Of a stretch of 64,000 bases of DNA, positions 22,776 to 31,627 are shown in pieces. Within the stretch, counting starts at the first letter, position 1. Each line of letters starts with the position of its first letter. The notes beneath the pieces are model-generated. The model made no database searches. It had not been told where the DNA came from and saw nothing but the letters and a program-made list of their open reading frames with translations. The stretch lies in contig JAZKUF010000001.1 in NCBI GenBank assembly GCA_036625225.1, forward strand, positions 1,364,001 to 1,428,000. The letters run 5' to 3'. The stretch is from Accumulibacter jenkinsii. Lineage in GTDB: Bacteria; Pseudomonadota; Gammaproteobacteria; Burkholderiales; Rhodocyclaceae. The position numbers were made by a program, and so were the translations under genes.

Positions 22776-22860
22776 TGGTGGAGGGAGAAGGATTCGAACC
22801 TTCGAAGGCAGAGCCGTCAGATTTACAGTCTGATCCCGTTGGCCACTTGGGTATCCCTCC
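22776..22860 (-). tRNA. tRNA-Tyr (GTA)
   Basis: A class II tRNA of 85 nt with a long variable arm, acceptor GGAGGGA pairing with TCCCTCC, encoded CCA, and anticodon loop CTGTAAA giving GTA. It is the first gene of the tRNA-tuf transcription unit. Confidence 0.95.
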
Positions 22861-22875
22861 AGCTAAGAACCCATA

Positions 22876-22904
22876 ATTCTGACGCCCCATCAGCAGACTG
22901 TCAA
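22876..22904 (-). promoter_or_regulatory. Promoter of the tRNA-Tyr/Gly/Thr-tuf unit
   Basis: On the minus strand a perfect TTGACA (22899-22904) is 17 nt from CAGAAT (22876-22881), placing the transcription start about 8 nt before tRNA-Tyr. A second -10-like TATAAT lies upstream at 22928-22933, without a convincing -35 box. The 22905-23056 remainder of the divergent spacer shows no other clear signal. Confidence 0.65.
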
Positions 22905-23056
22905 ATTATTTTTTCAAGCCGGGCATTATTATAGCGCACCCCCGAAACTTGGCACAGCACTTTCGCGACTTCAGCAGGTAACCCTGGTGACGGCGCAACC
23001 TGGGCGCCAGCTGACGGTCACACCGTTGCCGGCAGCCACGATTACGGAGGAGACTC

Positions 23057-26000
23057 ATGGACGGCCCCTCGGTCAAACTCGATCGCCGCTATACAGCGAG
23101 CTCGGGACGCGTCTTTCTCAGCGGCATCCAGGCCCTCGTTCGTCTACCGATGCTGCAGAGCATGCGCGACGAAGCGGCCGGGCTGAATACCGCCGGCTTC
23201 GTCTCCGGCTACCGCGGCAGCCCGCTCGGCGGGCTCGACCAGGCATTGTGGAAAGCGGGCAAACACCTCGACGCGAGGCACATCGTCTTCCAGCCGGCGG
23301 TCAACGAGGATCTCGCGGCAACAGCCGTCTGGGGTAGCCAGCAACTCAAGCTCTTTCCCGGTGCAAGATACGATGGGGTTTTCGCCATGTGGTATGGCAA
23401 GGGTCCCGGGGTCGACCGCTGCGGCGATGTATTTCGCCACGCCAACGCCGCAGGTTCAGCGAAGTACGGCGGGGTCCTGGTGATCGCCGGTGACGATCAC
23501 GCAGCAAAATCGTCGACCCTTCCCCACCAGACCGAGCATATCTTCAAGGCCGTGATGATGCCGGTCCTCTATCCGGCAAACATCCAGGAGTATCTCGACT
23601 ATGGTCTGCACGGCTGGGCAATGAGCCGTTATTCGGGTTGCTGGGTGGTCATGAAGGCGCTCGCCGACACGGTTGAAACGTCGGCATCGGTCTCGATCGA
23701 CCCGCTCAGCCCGCTGATCCGGCTCCCCGATGATTTCGAACTCCCGGCCAATGATCCGCACGGGCTCAACATTCGCTGGCCGGATCCTCCGCTGCAGCAG
23801 AGGCGCGCCTGCTCAACCACAAGCTCTATGCTGCCCTCGCCTATTGCCGTGCCAACCGGCTCAACCGGGTGGTGATCGACAGCAGCGACCCGGCCGCCCC
23901 GGCGCGCCTCGGCATCATCACCGCCGGCAAGGCCTATCTCGATGTCCGCCAGGCGCTCGTCGAGCTTGGCATCGACGACCGCCTGGCGGCGCAGATCGGC
24001 ATTCGCCTGTACAAGGTCGGCATGGTCTGGCCACTCGAAGCCGATGGCGTGCGCCGCTTCGCCCAAGGTCTCGAAGAGATCCTGGTGGTCGAGGAGAAGC
24101 GACAACTGCTCGAATACCAGCTCAAGGAAGAACTCTACAACTGGCGCGAGGATGTTCGACCGCGGGTGGTCGGAAAATTCGACGAGAAGGGCGAGTGGGC
24201 ACTGCTGCCGAGCGGCAGCGGCTACCTGACGCATGGCGACTGGCTGCTGCCGGCCGCCGGCGAATTGTCGGTGGCCCAGGTCGCGCGTACACTCGCGGCG
24301 CGCATCGGGCGTTTCTTCACGTCCCCGGCGATCGAGGCCCGACTGGCGCTGCTCGAAGCCAAGCAGAGCAGTCTCGCGCAAGCGCTGCTGCCGGCAACCG
24401 GCATCAGCGCCATCCAGCGCACGCCCTACTTCTGCTCGGGTTGCCCCCACAACACCTCGACGCGGGTGCCGGAAGGCTCCCGCGCAGTCGCCGGCATCGG
24501 TTGTCACTACATGGTGACCTGGATGGACCGCAGGACCTCGACCTTCACCCACATGGGCGGCGAAGGCGTCACCTGGGTCGGACAAGCGCCCTTCAGCAAC
24601 GAAAAGCACATCTTCGCCAATCTCGGCGACGGCACCTATTTTCATTCCGGCCTGCTGGCGATTCGCCAGTCGGTCGCCGCCGGCGTCGCCATCACCTACA
24701 AGATCCTCTACAACGATGCCGTCGCGATGACCGGCGGGCAAGCAGTCGATGGCCAGTTGAGCGTCGCGAGACTCTCCCGTCAACTTGCAGCGGAGGGAAT
24801 CGGCAAGATCGTCATCGTCACCGACGAGCCCGCCCGCTATCGACAGGTCCGCGATCTCGCGCCGCAGACGCCGGTCCGGCACCGCGACCAGCTTGACGCC
24901 GTCCAGCGCGAACTGCGCAACTATCCCGGGGTATCGGTCCTGATCTATGACCAGACCTGTGCCACCGAGAAACGCCGCCGTCGCAAACGGGGCAAGCTGG
25001 CCGACCCGGCCCGCCGGTTGTTCATCAACGAAGCCGTCTGTGAAGGATGCGGGGACTGCGGAGTACAGTCCAACTGCCTGTCGGTGATCCCGGTAGAAAC
25101 CGAGTTTGGCCGCAAGCGGGCGATCGACCAGTCGTCGTGCAACAAGGATTTCTCGTGCCTCAACGGCTTCTGCCCGAGCTTCGTCAGCATCGAAGGCGGC
25201 AGTCTGCGCCGTGGCCGGGCGCTGGCCATCGACGAGAGCGCTTTTGCCGCCCTGCCAGAACCGCCGCTGGCCGATACCCGTCGTCCATTCAACCTCCTCA
25301 TCACCGGCGTCGGCGGCACCGGTGTCGTCACCCTTGCTGCCCTGCTGGGAATGGCCGCGCACCTCGACGGCAAAGGCGTCTCGGTGCTCGACATGACCGG
25401 CCTCGCGCAGAAATTCGGCGCCGTCTTCTCGCACCTGCGGATCGCTGATGAACCCGCCGACATTCACGCGGCCCGCATCGCGACCGGCGAAGCGGATGCC
25501 GTCATCGGCGGCGATCTGGTAGTCACCGCCGGCACCGAAGCGCTGTCGAAAATTCTCGCCGGCAAGACGAAAGCCGTGGTCAATGTCGCCGAAACGCCAA
25601 CCGCCGAGTTCACCCGCAACCCCGACTGGCGGTTTCCGCAGGGCGACCTGCAGGCCCGGATCGAGGAGGCCTGTGGCGAAGGCAACACGCTCTTCCTCGA
25701 CACCGCACAGCTATGCCGTCGGCTGATCGGGGACGCCGTCTACGGCAACCTCTTCCTGCTCGGCGTCGCCTGGCAACGAGGACTCGTGCCGCTGTCGCAG
25801 GCAGCCATCGATGAAGCCATCGAAGCCAACGGAACAGCGCTGGAAGAGAACCGGCGCGCCTTCCTCTGGGGTCGGCGCGCGGCGCATGATCCCCATTCGG
25901 TGCGCGCGCTCACCCGGTCGGCCAGCTCAGCAACCAGTCGACGACGCTCGCAGACGCTCGAAGAGACCATCAGCCGGCGGGTCGACGCGCTGACCGCTTA

Positions 26001-26559
26001 TCAGGACGAGCGCTACGGTCAACGCTACCGCAGCCTCGTCGAACGGGTTCGCGCCGCCGAAACAAGGCTGCAGTCGACAGCCCTGACCGAAGCCGTCGCG
26101 CACAGTCATTTCAGACTGCTGGCGATCAAGGACGAGTACGAAGTGGCGAGGCTTTACGCCGATCCAGCGTTCATCGAACAGTTGCGCGAAGAATTCGAGG
26201 GCGACTTCAGCCTGAGCTTCCACCTCGCGCCGCCGCTCCTCGCACGACCGGATCCAGCCACCGGCAGAATCAGGAAATACCGCTATGGTCCCTGGATGAT
26301 GCAGGTCTTTCGCTGGCTGCGCCGGCTGAAGGGCTTGCGCGGCACGATCTTCGATCCCTTTGGCCAGACCGCCGAGCGGAAAATGGAACGTCAGCTGCTC
26401 ACCGATTACGAAGCCGACATCGAACTCGCGCGAGTGCCCGAAGCGATCCGCGGCTTCGGCCACGTCAAGGCGGCGTCGGTGCTGCAGGCGCGCACCCGCC
26501 AGGCGGCCCTGCGCGTACGATTGCTGAACGCGGCCGAGACCGCCACGCTCGCCGCCTGA
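23057..26559 (+). CDS. Indolepyruvate ferredoxin oxidoreductase, fused subunits (frameshifted)
   Basis: This enzyme oxidatively decarboxylates indolepyruvate and other aryl or branched 2-oxo acids to acyl-CoA with ferredoxin. The restored product is about 1167 residues: an N-terminal 2-oxoacid oxidoreductase domain (VNEDLAATAVWGSQQ), a TPP-binding domain with GDGTYFHSG (about 530), a 4Fe-4S domain with CEGCGDCGVQSNC and further cysteines (about 660-700), and a gamma-type domain NLLITGVGGTGVVTL (about 745). The start is ATG after GGAGGAG. The frame breaks near 23800: frame one reads QQRRACS, whereas adding one G after CAGCA gives QQEARLLNHK and continues to the stop. A one-base deletion, real or a sequencing error, explains this; the downstream part could otherwise start only at GTG 23869. 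Confidence 0.88.
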
Positions 26560-26607
26560 GCCTACCCGGTACAATCGTACGATCCACCCTCCCTGAGGAG
26601 AAACCCC

Positions 26608-27399
26608 TTGCCCTTGCCAGTCACCCCGCCGGCCGATGCCTCCCCCTCCCTTACCACGCCTCCCCTTCGCCAGCTCGCCTTGCAGCTGGCCGCGGTGGTC
26701 GCCGTGGTTTCGCTCGCCTGGCCCTACTACGGCATGCGCAACGAAACCCTGCCCTGGCCGCAAACGGCATTCGCGATCGCCGCCGTCGCCACGGTGTTTG
26801 CCAGCCTCGCCCGCCAGCCCTGGTGGTGGCGAATCATGCACGCGCTCTTTGCGCCGCTCGCCTGGGCAGTTTTCCAGCTGGCGATTGATCCCGGCTGGTT
26901 CCTGCTCGCGTTCATGGGACTCCTGCTGATCTATCGCGGGGCGCTCAGCGGGCAGGTGCCGCTCTATTTTTCGAATCGACAGACCGCTGCCGCGCTCGCC
27001 GCACTGACCGCCGATCGCCACCCGCTGCGCTTCATCGACCTCGGCGCCGGCATCGGCAGCGTGCTGATTCCGCTCGCCAGGTCGCGGCCCGACGCCCACT
27101 TCAGCGGCCGCGAAAACGCCCCCGCCACCTGGCTCGTCGGGCGTCTGCGCAGCGCTCGCCTGAGCAACTGCGACTGGCGCTGGGGCGATCTCTGGCGCAG
27201 CGATTGCGCCAGCTACGACGTGGTCTATGCCTTTTTGTCGCCGGTGCCGATGGCGGCCTTGTGGGACAAGCTTCGCCGCGAGATGCGCGCCGGCAGCCTG
27301 TTCATCAGCAACAGCTTTGCCGTGCCGGGAGTGGCAGCGACCTCGGTCATCGAAGTCGATGATCATCGGCAAACCCGGCTTTACTGCTACCAGCTGTGA
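26608..27399 (+). CDS. Membrane-anchored class I SAM-dependent methyltransferase
   Basis: The N-terminal third is hydrophobic with about three membrane segments (residues about 21-41, 50-65 and 77-110), followed by a Rossmann methyltransferase domain with motif I FIDLGAGIGSVLIPLA (about 143-158). An acidic residue follows in GRENAP. The substrate is unknown. Start is TTG at 26608 preceded by GAGGAG with 7-nt spacing; the first internal ATG would remove the first membrane segment. A TACAAT -10-like box lies just upstream. It is a conserved-hypothetical type and the function beyond methyl transfer is not inferable. Confidence 0.75.
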   Translation: MPLPVTPPADASPSLTTPPLRQLALQLAAVVAVVSLAWPYYGMRNETLPWPQTAFAIAAVATVFASLARQPWWWRIMHALFAPLAWAVFQLAIDPGWFLLAFMGLLLIYRGALSGQVPLYFSNRQTAAALAALTADRHPLRFIDLGAGIGSVLIPLARSRPDAHFSGRENAPATWLVGRLRSARLSNCDWRWGDLWRSDCASYDVVYAFLSPVPMAALWDKLRREMRAGSLFISNSFAVPGVAATSVIEVDDHRQTRLYCYQL

Positions 27400-27491
27400 A
27401 GCGCGAGGGCTGGCCGGCCGGCTAGCGGCTTCGCCGGAGACGGCGAAACTTTGCTAAGATGGCCCACCCCATCACTACCGGAGCGCAAAAA

Positions 27492-27935
27492 ATGTCCAAT
27501 TTCGATTCTGTCACTGATCCCCTGAGCTTCGCCAAAAAGATGTGGGGCGGCATGGGCTTTTCACTGCCGGGGATGGTCACCCCCACCCTCGACGTCGAAG
27601 AGATCGAAAAGAAGGTGAAAGACCTCAAGGCGGTCGAGAGCTGGCTGAAAATGAATCTGTCGATGCTGCAGATGACCATTCAGGGCCTCGAAATGCAGTG
27701 CGTTACCCTCAACGCAGTACGTGCGATGGGCCAGATGGCCGGCGGTTACGGGGCGGGTGGTGGCACTGTCGGGGAGAATCCGGCCACCGGTGTCGTCGTC
27801 GGTAGCGGCAACGAAGCGCTCAAGCAGGCGGCACTCTGGCCCTTGACCCTGTTGCAGCAGATGCAGGAGCAGATGCAGAAAGCGGCTGCCGCCGTTCAGG
27901 CCGGCCAGGCCGGCGAAGAGTCGCCCAAACCTTAG
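27492..27935 (+). CDS. phaM: PhaM-family polyhydroxyalkanoate granule regulatory protein
   Basis: The conserved PhaM core is clear: FAKKMWGGMGFSLPGMVTPT followed by LDVEEIEKKVKDLKAVESWL and a coiled segment ending LNMTIQGLEMQ-like. In Ralstonia eutropha PhaM activates PHA synthase PhaC1 and tethers granules to the nucleoid. Here the protein is 147 residues and ends in QAGEESPKP, without the Lys/Ala-rich DNA-binding tail described for R. eutropha. The ATG at 27492 follows GGAGCG; an in-frame upstream ATG at 27459 has no ribosome binding site. No other pha genes are in the window. Confidence 0.8.
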   Translation: MSNFDSVTDPLSFAKKMWGGMGFSLPGMVTPTLDVEEIEKKVKDLKAVESWLKMNLSMLQMTIQGLEMQCVTLNAVRAMGQMAGGYGAGGGTVGENPATGVVVGSGNEALKQAALWPLTLLQQMQEQMQKAAAAVQAGQAGEESPKP

Positions 27936-28019
27936 TCGTCGGGGGCACTCGCTGCGGCGAGTCGACGGCAACGGTGGCGGACAACCGGCGCTGCGCCCCG
28001 CAGCTGCGGACCCCTGGCC

Positions 28020-29186
28020 TCAGATGATCGCCTGCTGCTGCAGTCCGGCGATCTCGGACTCACTGTAACCGGCCTCGCGCAGGACCTCCGAGCTGTGTTC
28101 GCCGGCTGCCGGTGCGGCACGTTCGACCGCGAATACCCAGCCGGAAAGTTTCAACGGGGGCGCATACTGCGTTACCCCATTGGCCTGCACCGCCATCTCC
28201 CGAGCGACGAACTGGGGATGGCGAAGCGCCTCGGCGACCGTCAGCACCGGCGTCACACAACAATCGATCTCGGCAAAGAAATCCCGCCAGTCGGCCTGAC
28301 TGCGGCTGGCGAACAGTTCCTCCAGTTCGCGGCGCAGGGCGGTCGCCGCAGCGCCGCGCGCCGCATGCCGCGCCTGCCAGTCGGGACGCCCGAGCGCGGC
28401 GCAGAAAAGATCCCAGAATTTCTTTTCCAGCGGTGCGACGGCCATGTAGCGGCCGTCGGCCGTCGCATAGACGCCATAGCCCGCATCGCCGCCGCTGAGC
28501 AGATCGCCCCCCCGCCGAGGCACCTCCCCGCTGGTCTGCAGTGCAAAGAAGGGGAACAGATTGTTCGCCAGCACCGCGTCGCTCATCGCCACGTCAACCA
28601 TTCGCCCCTGGCCGCTGCGCTGGGCATCGAACAGCGCAGCGAGGATGCCCAGCGCAGCCGTCATCGCGCCGCCCAGCAGGTCGCCGACCTGCAGGTTCGG
28701 AATCGCCGGCTGGCCGCCATCGACGCCGATCTGATCGAGCACCCCGGCGAGACCGATGTAGTTGAGGTCGTGGCCGGCCGCCATCGCGAGCGGACCGCTC
28801 TGGCCGTAACCGGTGATCGCGCAATAGACGATCTTCGGGTTGACTGCCCGCAGCGTTGCGTAGCCGATGCCCAGCTTGTCGCTGACCCCGGGTCGGAAAC
28901 TCTCGACCACGACGTCGGCCAGGCGTGTCAGACGCAGGAACACCTCGACCCCTTGCGGGCGCTTGAGGTCGAGCCGCAGGCCACGCTTGTTGCGATTGAC
29001 GCTGCGATAGAAGACGCTGACGCCTTCCGGGCCGTCGCCCAGGATGCGCGCATAGTCGCCGGCAGCGTGGTCTTCGATCTTGATCACCTCGGCCCCCATG
29101 TCGGCGAGGTACAGGGTGGCGACCGGACCGGGCAGCAGGCGCGTCAGGTCGAGGACGCGCACACCAGTCAGCGGACCGCCACTCAT
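28020..29186 (-). CDS. CaiB/BaiF family CoA transferase
   Basis: A 388-residue class III CoA transferase. MSGGPLTGVRVLDLTRLLPG and MGAEVIKIEDHAAGDYAR (CoA-binding region) open the protein, and GHDLNYIGLAGVLDQIG and GLLGG-type loops follow; the catalytic Asp is in the GHDLNY stretch. Family members include alpha-methylacyl-CoA racemase and formyl- or succinyl-CoA transferases, and the GHDLNY motif favours the racemase-like branch. An in-frame ATG at 29279 would add 31 residues without homology. It is divergent from the acetate-uptake genes, which may point to acyl-CoA metabolism. Confidence 0.85.
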   Translation of the reverse strand: MSGGPLTGVRVLDLTRLLPGPVATLYLADMGAEVIKIEDHAAGDYARILGDGPEGVSVFYRSVNRNKRGLRLDLKRPQGVEVFLRLTRLADVVVESFRPGVSDKLGIGYATLRAVNPKIVYCAITGYGQSGPLAMAAGHDLNYIGLAGVLDQIGVDGGQPAIPNLQVGDLLGGAMTAALGILAALFDAQRSGQGRMVDVAMSDAVLANNLFPFFALQTSGEVPRRGGDLLSGGDAGYGVYATADGRYMAVAPLEKKFWDLFCAALGRPDWQARHAARGAAATALRRELEELFASRSQADWRDFFAEIDCCVTPVLTVAEALRHPQFVAREMAVQANGVTQYAPPLKLSGWVFAVERAAPAAGEHSSEVLREAGYSESEIAGLQQQAII

Positions 29187-29310
29187 GACCGTCAGCGCGG
29201 GTGCAGCCGCCGCCTTTGGCGTTTCGTCGCCCCCGCGGGACTGCTCGTCAAAACCTGACAACAAGCCTTTGTCGTTCATTAATGGTGAGAAAATTTCCAC
29301 AAATGCCGAA

Positions 29311-29339
29311 TTGAACACACCATTGATCTGGGTTAGTAT
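29311..29339 (+). promoter_or_regulatory. Predicted promoter of the DUF485-actP operon
   Basis: TTGAAC (29311-29316) and TAGTAT (29334-29339) are separated by 17 nt and lie about 90 nt before the first gene. Each box matches consensus at four of six positions. Confidence 0.45.
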
Positions 29340-29426
29340 TCGGCGCGGCAAGGGGAAGGTCTTGTCTGCATGTGGTTGGACTACTGCTTGAATGCGTCAC
29401 CAAAACCAAAGAGGAGGATACATAAG

Positions 29427-29747
29427 ATGAGTAGTGTCATGTACGAGCGAATGCGGGTCAATCCCAAATTCCAGAAACTTGTCCGCGAACGCGGACGCTT
29501 CGCCTGGACCCTGTCGGCCATTGTGCTGGTCCTTTTTTATGGCTTCTTCATGCTCGTCGCCTTCAATCCAGGGCTGCTGGCGAACAAGATCGCCGAGGGC
29601 TCGATGTGGCCAATCGGCTACACCATCGAGCTTTGCATGTTCGTCTTTTTCTGGCTGCTGACCGTCGTCTATGTTCGCCGGGCCAACGGAGAATTCGATG
29701 ATCTCACCGCGGACCTGATCAAGGACGCCCAGAAGGAGAAGCTATGA
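29427..29747 (+). CDS. DUF485 family membrane protein (actP partner)
   Basis: A 106-residue protein with two membrane helices (about residues 25-46 and 60-82) and a charged C-terminal tail. It begins MSSVMYERMRVNPKFQKLVRE after a strong GAGGAGG site. DUF485 proteins (YjcH type) nearly always precede acetate/cation symporters. Its stop overlaps the actP start by four bases, so the two are translated together. It probably assists ActP, but its exact role is unknown. Confidence 0.88.
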   Translation: MSSVMYERMRVNPKFQKLVRERGRFAWTLSAIVLVLFYGFFMLVAFNPGLLANKIAEGSMWPIGYTIELCMFVFFWLLTVVYVRRANGEFDDLTADLIKDAQKEKL

Positions 29748-31408
29748 TGCGTCGACTGACTCCCGCCATCGCCCTGATTCTGATCGCCGGCCTGGCTTTT
29801 GCCGGCCCGGCGATGGATGCCTCCGGCGCCAAGCAGGCCACCAACTGGCACGCGATCATCATGTTCCTGATCTTCGTGACGATGACCATGGGGATCACCT
29901 ACTGGGCGGCCGGCCGCACCAAATCGACGGCCGATTTCTATACCGCCGGTGGCGGCATCACCGGTTTCCAGAACGGCCTCGCGATCGCCGGCGACTACAT
30001 GTCGGCGGCCACCCTGCTCGGCCTGACGGCCATGGCCTACACCGCGGGCTATGACGCCTATATCTACATGCTGGCCTTCTTCGCCGGCTGGCCGATCATC
30101 CTGTTCCTGATGGCCGAACGGCTGCGCAACCTGGGCCGCTTCACCTTTTCCGACATCACCTCGTATCGCCTCGACCAGGGCAAGGTACGGACGATGGCGG
30201 CGATCTCGTCGCTGGTCGTGGTGGTCTTCTATCTGATCGCGCAGATGGTCGGCGCCGGGCAGTTGATCAAGCTGCTTTTCGGCCTCGATTACAACATCGC
30301 GATCTTCGTCGTCGGCATCCTGATGATGGTCTACGTCACCCTTGGCGGCATGGTCGCGACGACCTGGGTGCAGATCATCAAGGCCTGCATGCTGCTGTTC
30401 GGCGGCACGCTGACGCTGATCCTGGCCTACACCCAGTTCGGTTTTTCGCTGACCACCCTGCTTGAAAAGGCCGAGGCACTGCACAAGCTGGGCCCGCGGC
30501 TGATGGCGCCGGGCAGCCTGCTGGCCGATCCGGTCACCGCGATCTCGCTCGGTCTGGGCCTGATGTTCGGCACCGCCGGTCTGCCGCACATCCTGATGCG
30601 CTTCTTCACCGTTGGCAACGCCAAGGAAGCCCGGAAATCGGTGCTCTACGCTTCGGGCTTCGTCGGCTTCTTCTTCAACGTGATCTTCCTGATGGGTCTG
30701 TGCGCGATCATCATCGTCGGCCAGGATCCGCAGTTCTTCGAGGGGGGCGTGATTGGCGGCAAGATCATCGGTGGTGGCAACATGGTCGCCATGCACCTCG
30801 CCAAGGCGGTCGGCGGCAACATGCTGCTCGGCTTCCTGGCAGCCGTGGCTTTCGCGACCATTCTCGCCGTCGTTTCTGGTCTGGCGCTCGCGGGTGCCTC
30901 GGCGATCTCGCACGACATCTATGCGCGCGTGATCCGCAAGGGACAGGCGACCGAAAAGGAAGAGATCCGCATTTCGCGCTTCGCCACCATCGGCCTCGGC
31001 ATGCTCGCCATCGTCCTCGGCATCCTCTTCGAGAAGATGAACATCGCCTTCATGGTCGGCCTCGCCTTCGGTGTAGCGGCGGCAGCCAACTTCCCGGTGC
31101 TCATCCTCTCGATGTACTGGAAGGGTCTGACCACGCGCGGCGCGCTCTGGGGCGGCTACGGCGGCGTCATTTCGGCGGTGCTGTTCGTGCTCTTCTCGAA
31201 ATCGGTGTGGGTGGACGTGCTGGGCAATCCGGCCGCCCTGTTCCCCTACACGCAGCCGGCACTGTTCGCGATGCCGATCGCCTTCATCTTCGCCTACATC
31301 TTCTCGAAGACTGACACCGGTCCTCGGGCAAAGGCCGAGATCGCTGCGTTCGATGACCAGTACGTGCGGGCTCAAACCGGTTTCGGCGCTTCCGGCGCCA
31401 GCCACTGA
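29744..31408 (+). CDS. actP: Cation/acetate symporter ActP
   Basis: A 554-residue sodium:solute symporter (SSS family). A cleavable signal-like segment (MMRRLTPAIALILIAGLAFAGP) is followed by about 13 membrane helices. The family signature FYTAGGGITGFQNGLAIAGD and the MSAATLLG segment mark the acetate-permease branch. It would take up acetate or other short carboxylates with Na+. It is cotranscribed with the DUF485 gene and ends in a strong terminator, so the pair forms a two-gene operon. For a PHA-storing bacterium this is a central carbon-entry step. Confidence 0.92.
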   Translation: MMRRLTPAIALILIAGLAFAGPAMDASGAKQATNWHAIIMFLIFVTMTMGITYWAAGRTKSTADFYTAGGGITGFQNGLAIAGDYMSAATLLGLTAMAYTAGYDAYIYMLAFFAGWPIILFLMAERLRNLGRFTFSDITSYRLDQGKVRTMAAISSLVVVVFYLIAQMVGAGQLIKLLFGLDYNIAIFVVGILMMVYVTLGGMVATTWVQIIKACMLLFGGTLTLILAYTQFGFSLTTLLEKAEALHKLGPRLMAPGSLLADPVTAISLGLGLMFGTAGLPHILMRFFTVGNAKEARKSVLYASGFVGFFFNVIFLMGLCAIIIVGQDPQFFEGGVIGGKIIGGGNMVAMHLAKAVGGNMLLGFLAAVAFATILAVVSGLALAGASAISHDIYARVIRKGQATEKEEIRISRFATIGLGMLAIVLGILFEKMNIAFMVGLAFGVAAAANFPVLILSMYWKGLTTRGALWGGYGGVISAVLFVLFSKSVWVDVLGNPAALFPYTQPALFAMPIAFIFAYIFSKTDTGPRAKAEIAAFDDQYVRAQTGFGASGASH

Positions 31409-31430
31409 GCGATTTCGCTCGGCACCCAGG

Positions 31431-31463
31431 CCCTGGCGGAGAATACCCGCCAGGGTTTTTTTT
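31431..31463 (+). terminator. Rho-independent terminator after actP
   Basis: CCCTGGCGG (31431-31439) pairs perfectly with CCGCCAGGG (31447-31455) across a 7-nt loop and is followed by eight T residues. It is the clearest intrinsic terminator in the window. Confidence 0.93.
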
Positions 31464-31627
31464 CGCGCCCGGTTTCATTCCCGGATCCCTCGCGTGGGCC
31501 CTTGTCTTCCCTGCAGCCGAACTGCCGGGCACGACAGAACACCCGGCGACACGACATTCACAGTAAAGTTTTGCGGCAGTTTTCCGTGAACCAGGGGATG
31601 ATCCGAAACCCTTACGGGCATCCCCGC

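Noticed and set aside
29669..31405. Long minus-strand open frame (578 codons)
   Set aside because: It is the antisense of actP; its product is a low-complexity string of Asp/Glu/His/Arg from high-GC codon bias and no ribosome binding site or homology is seen.
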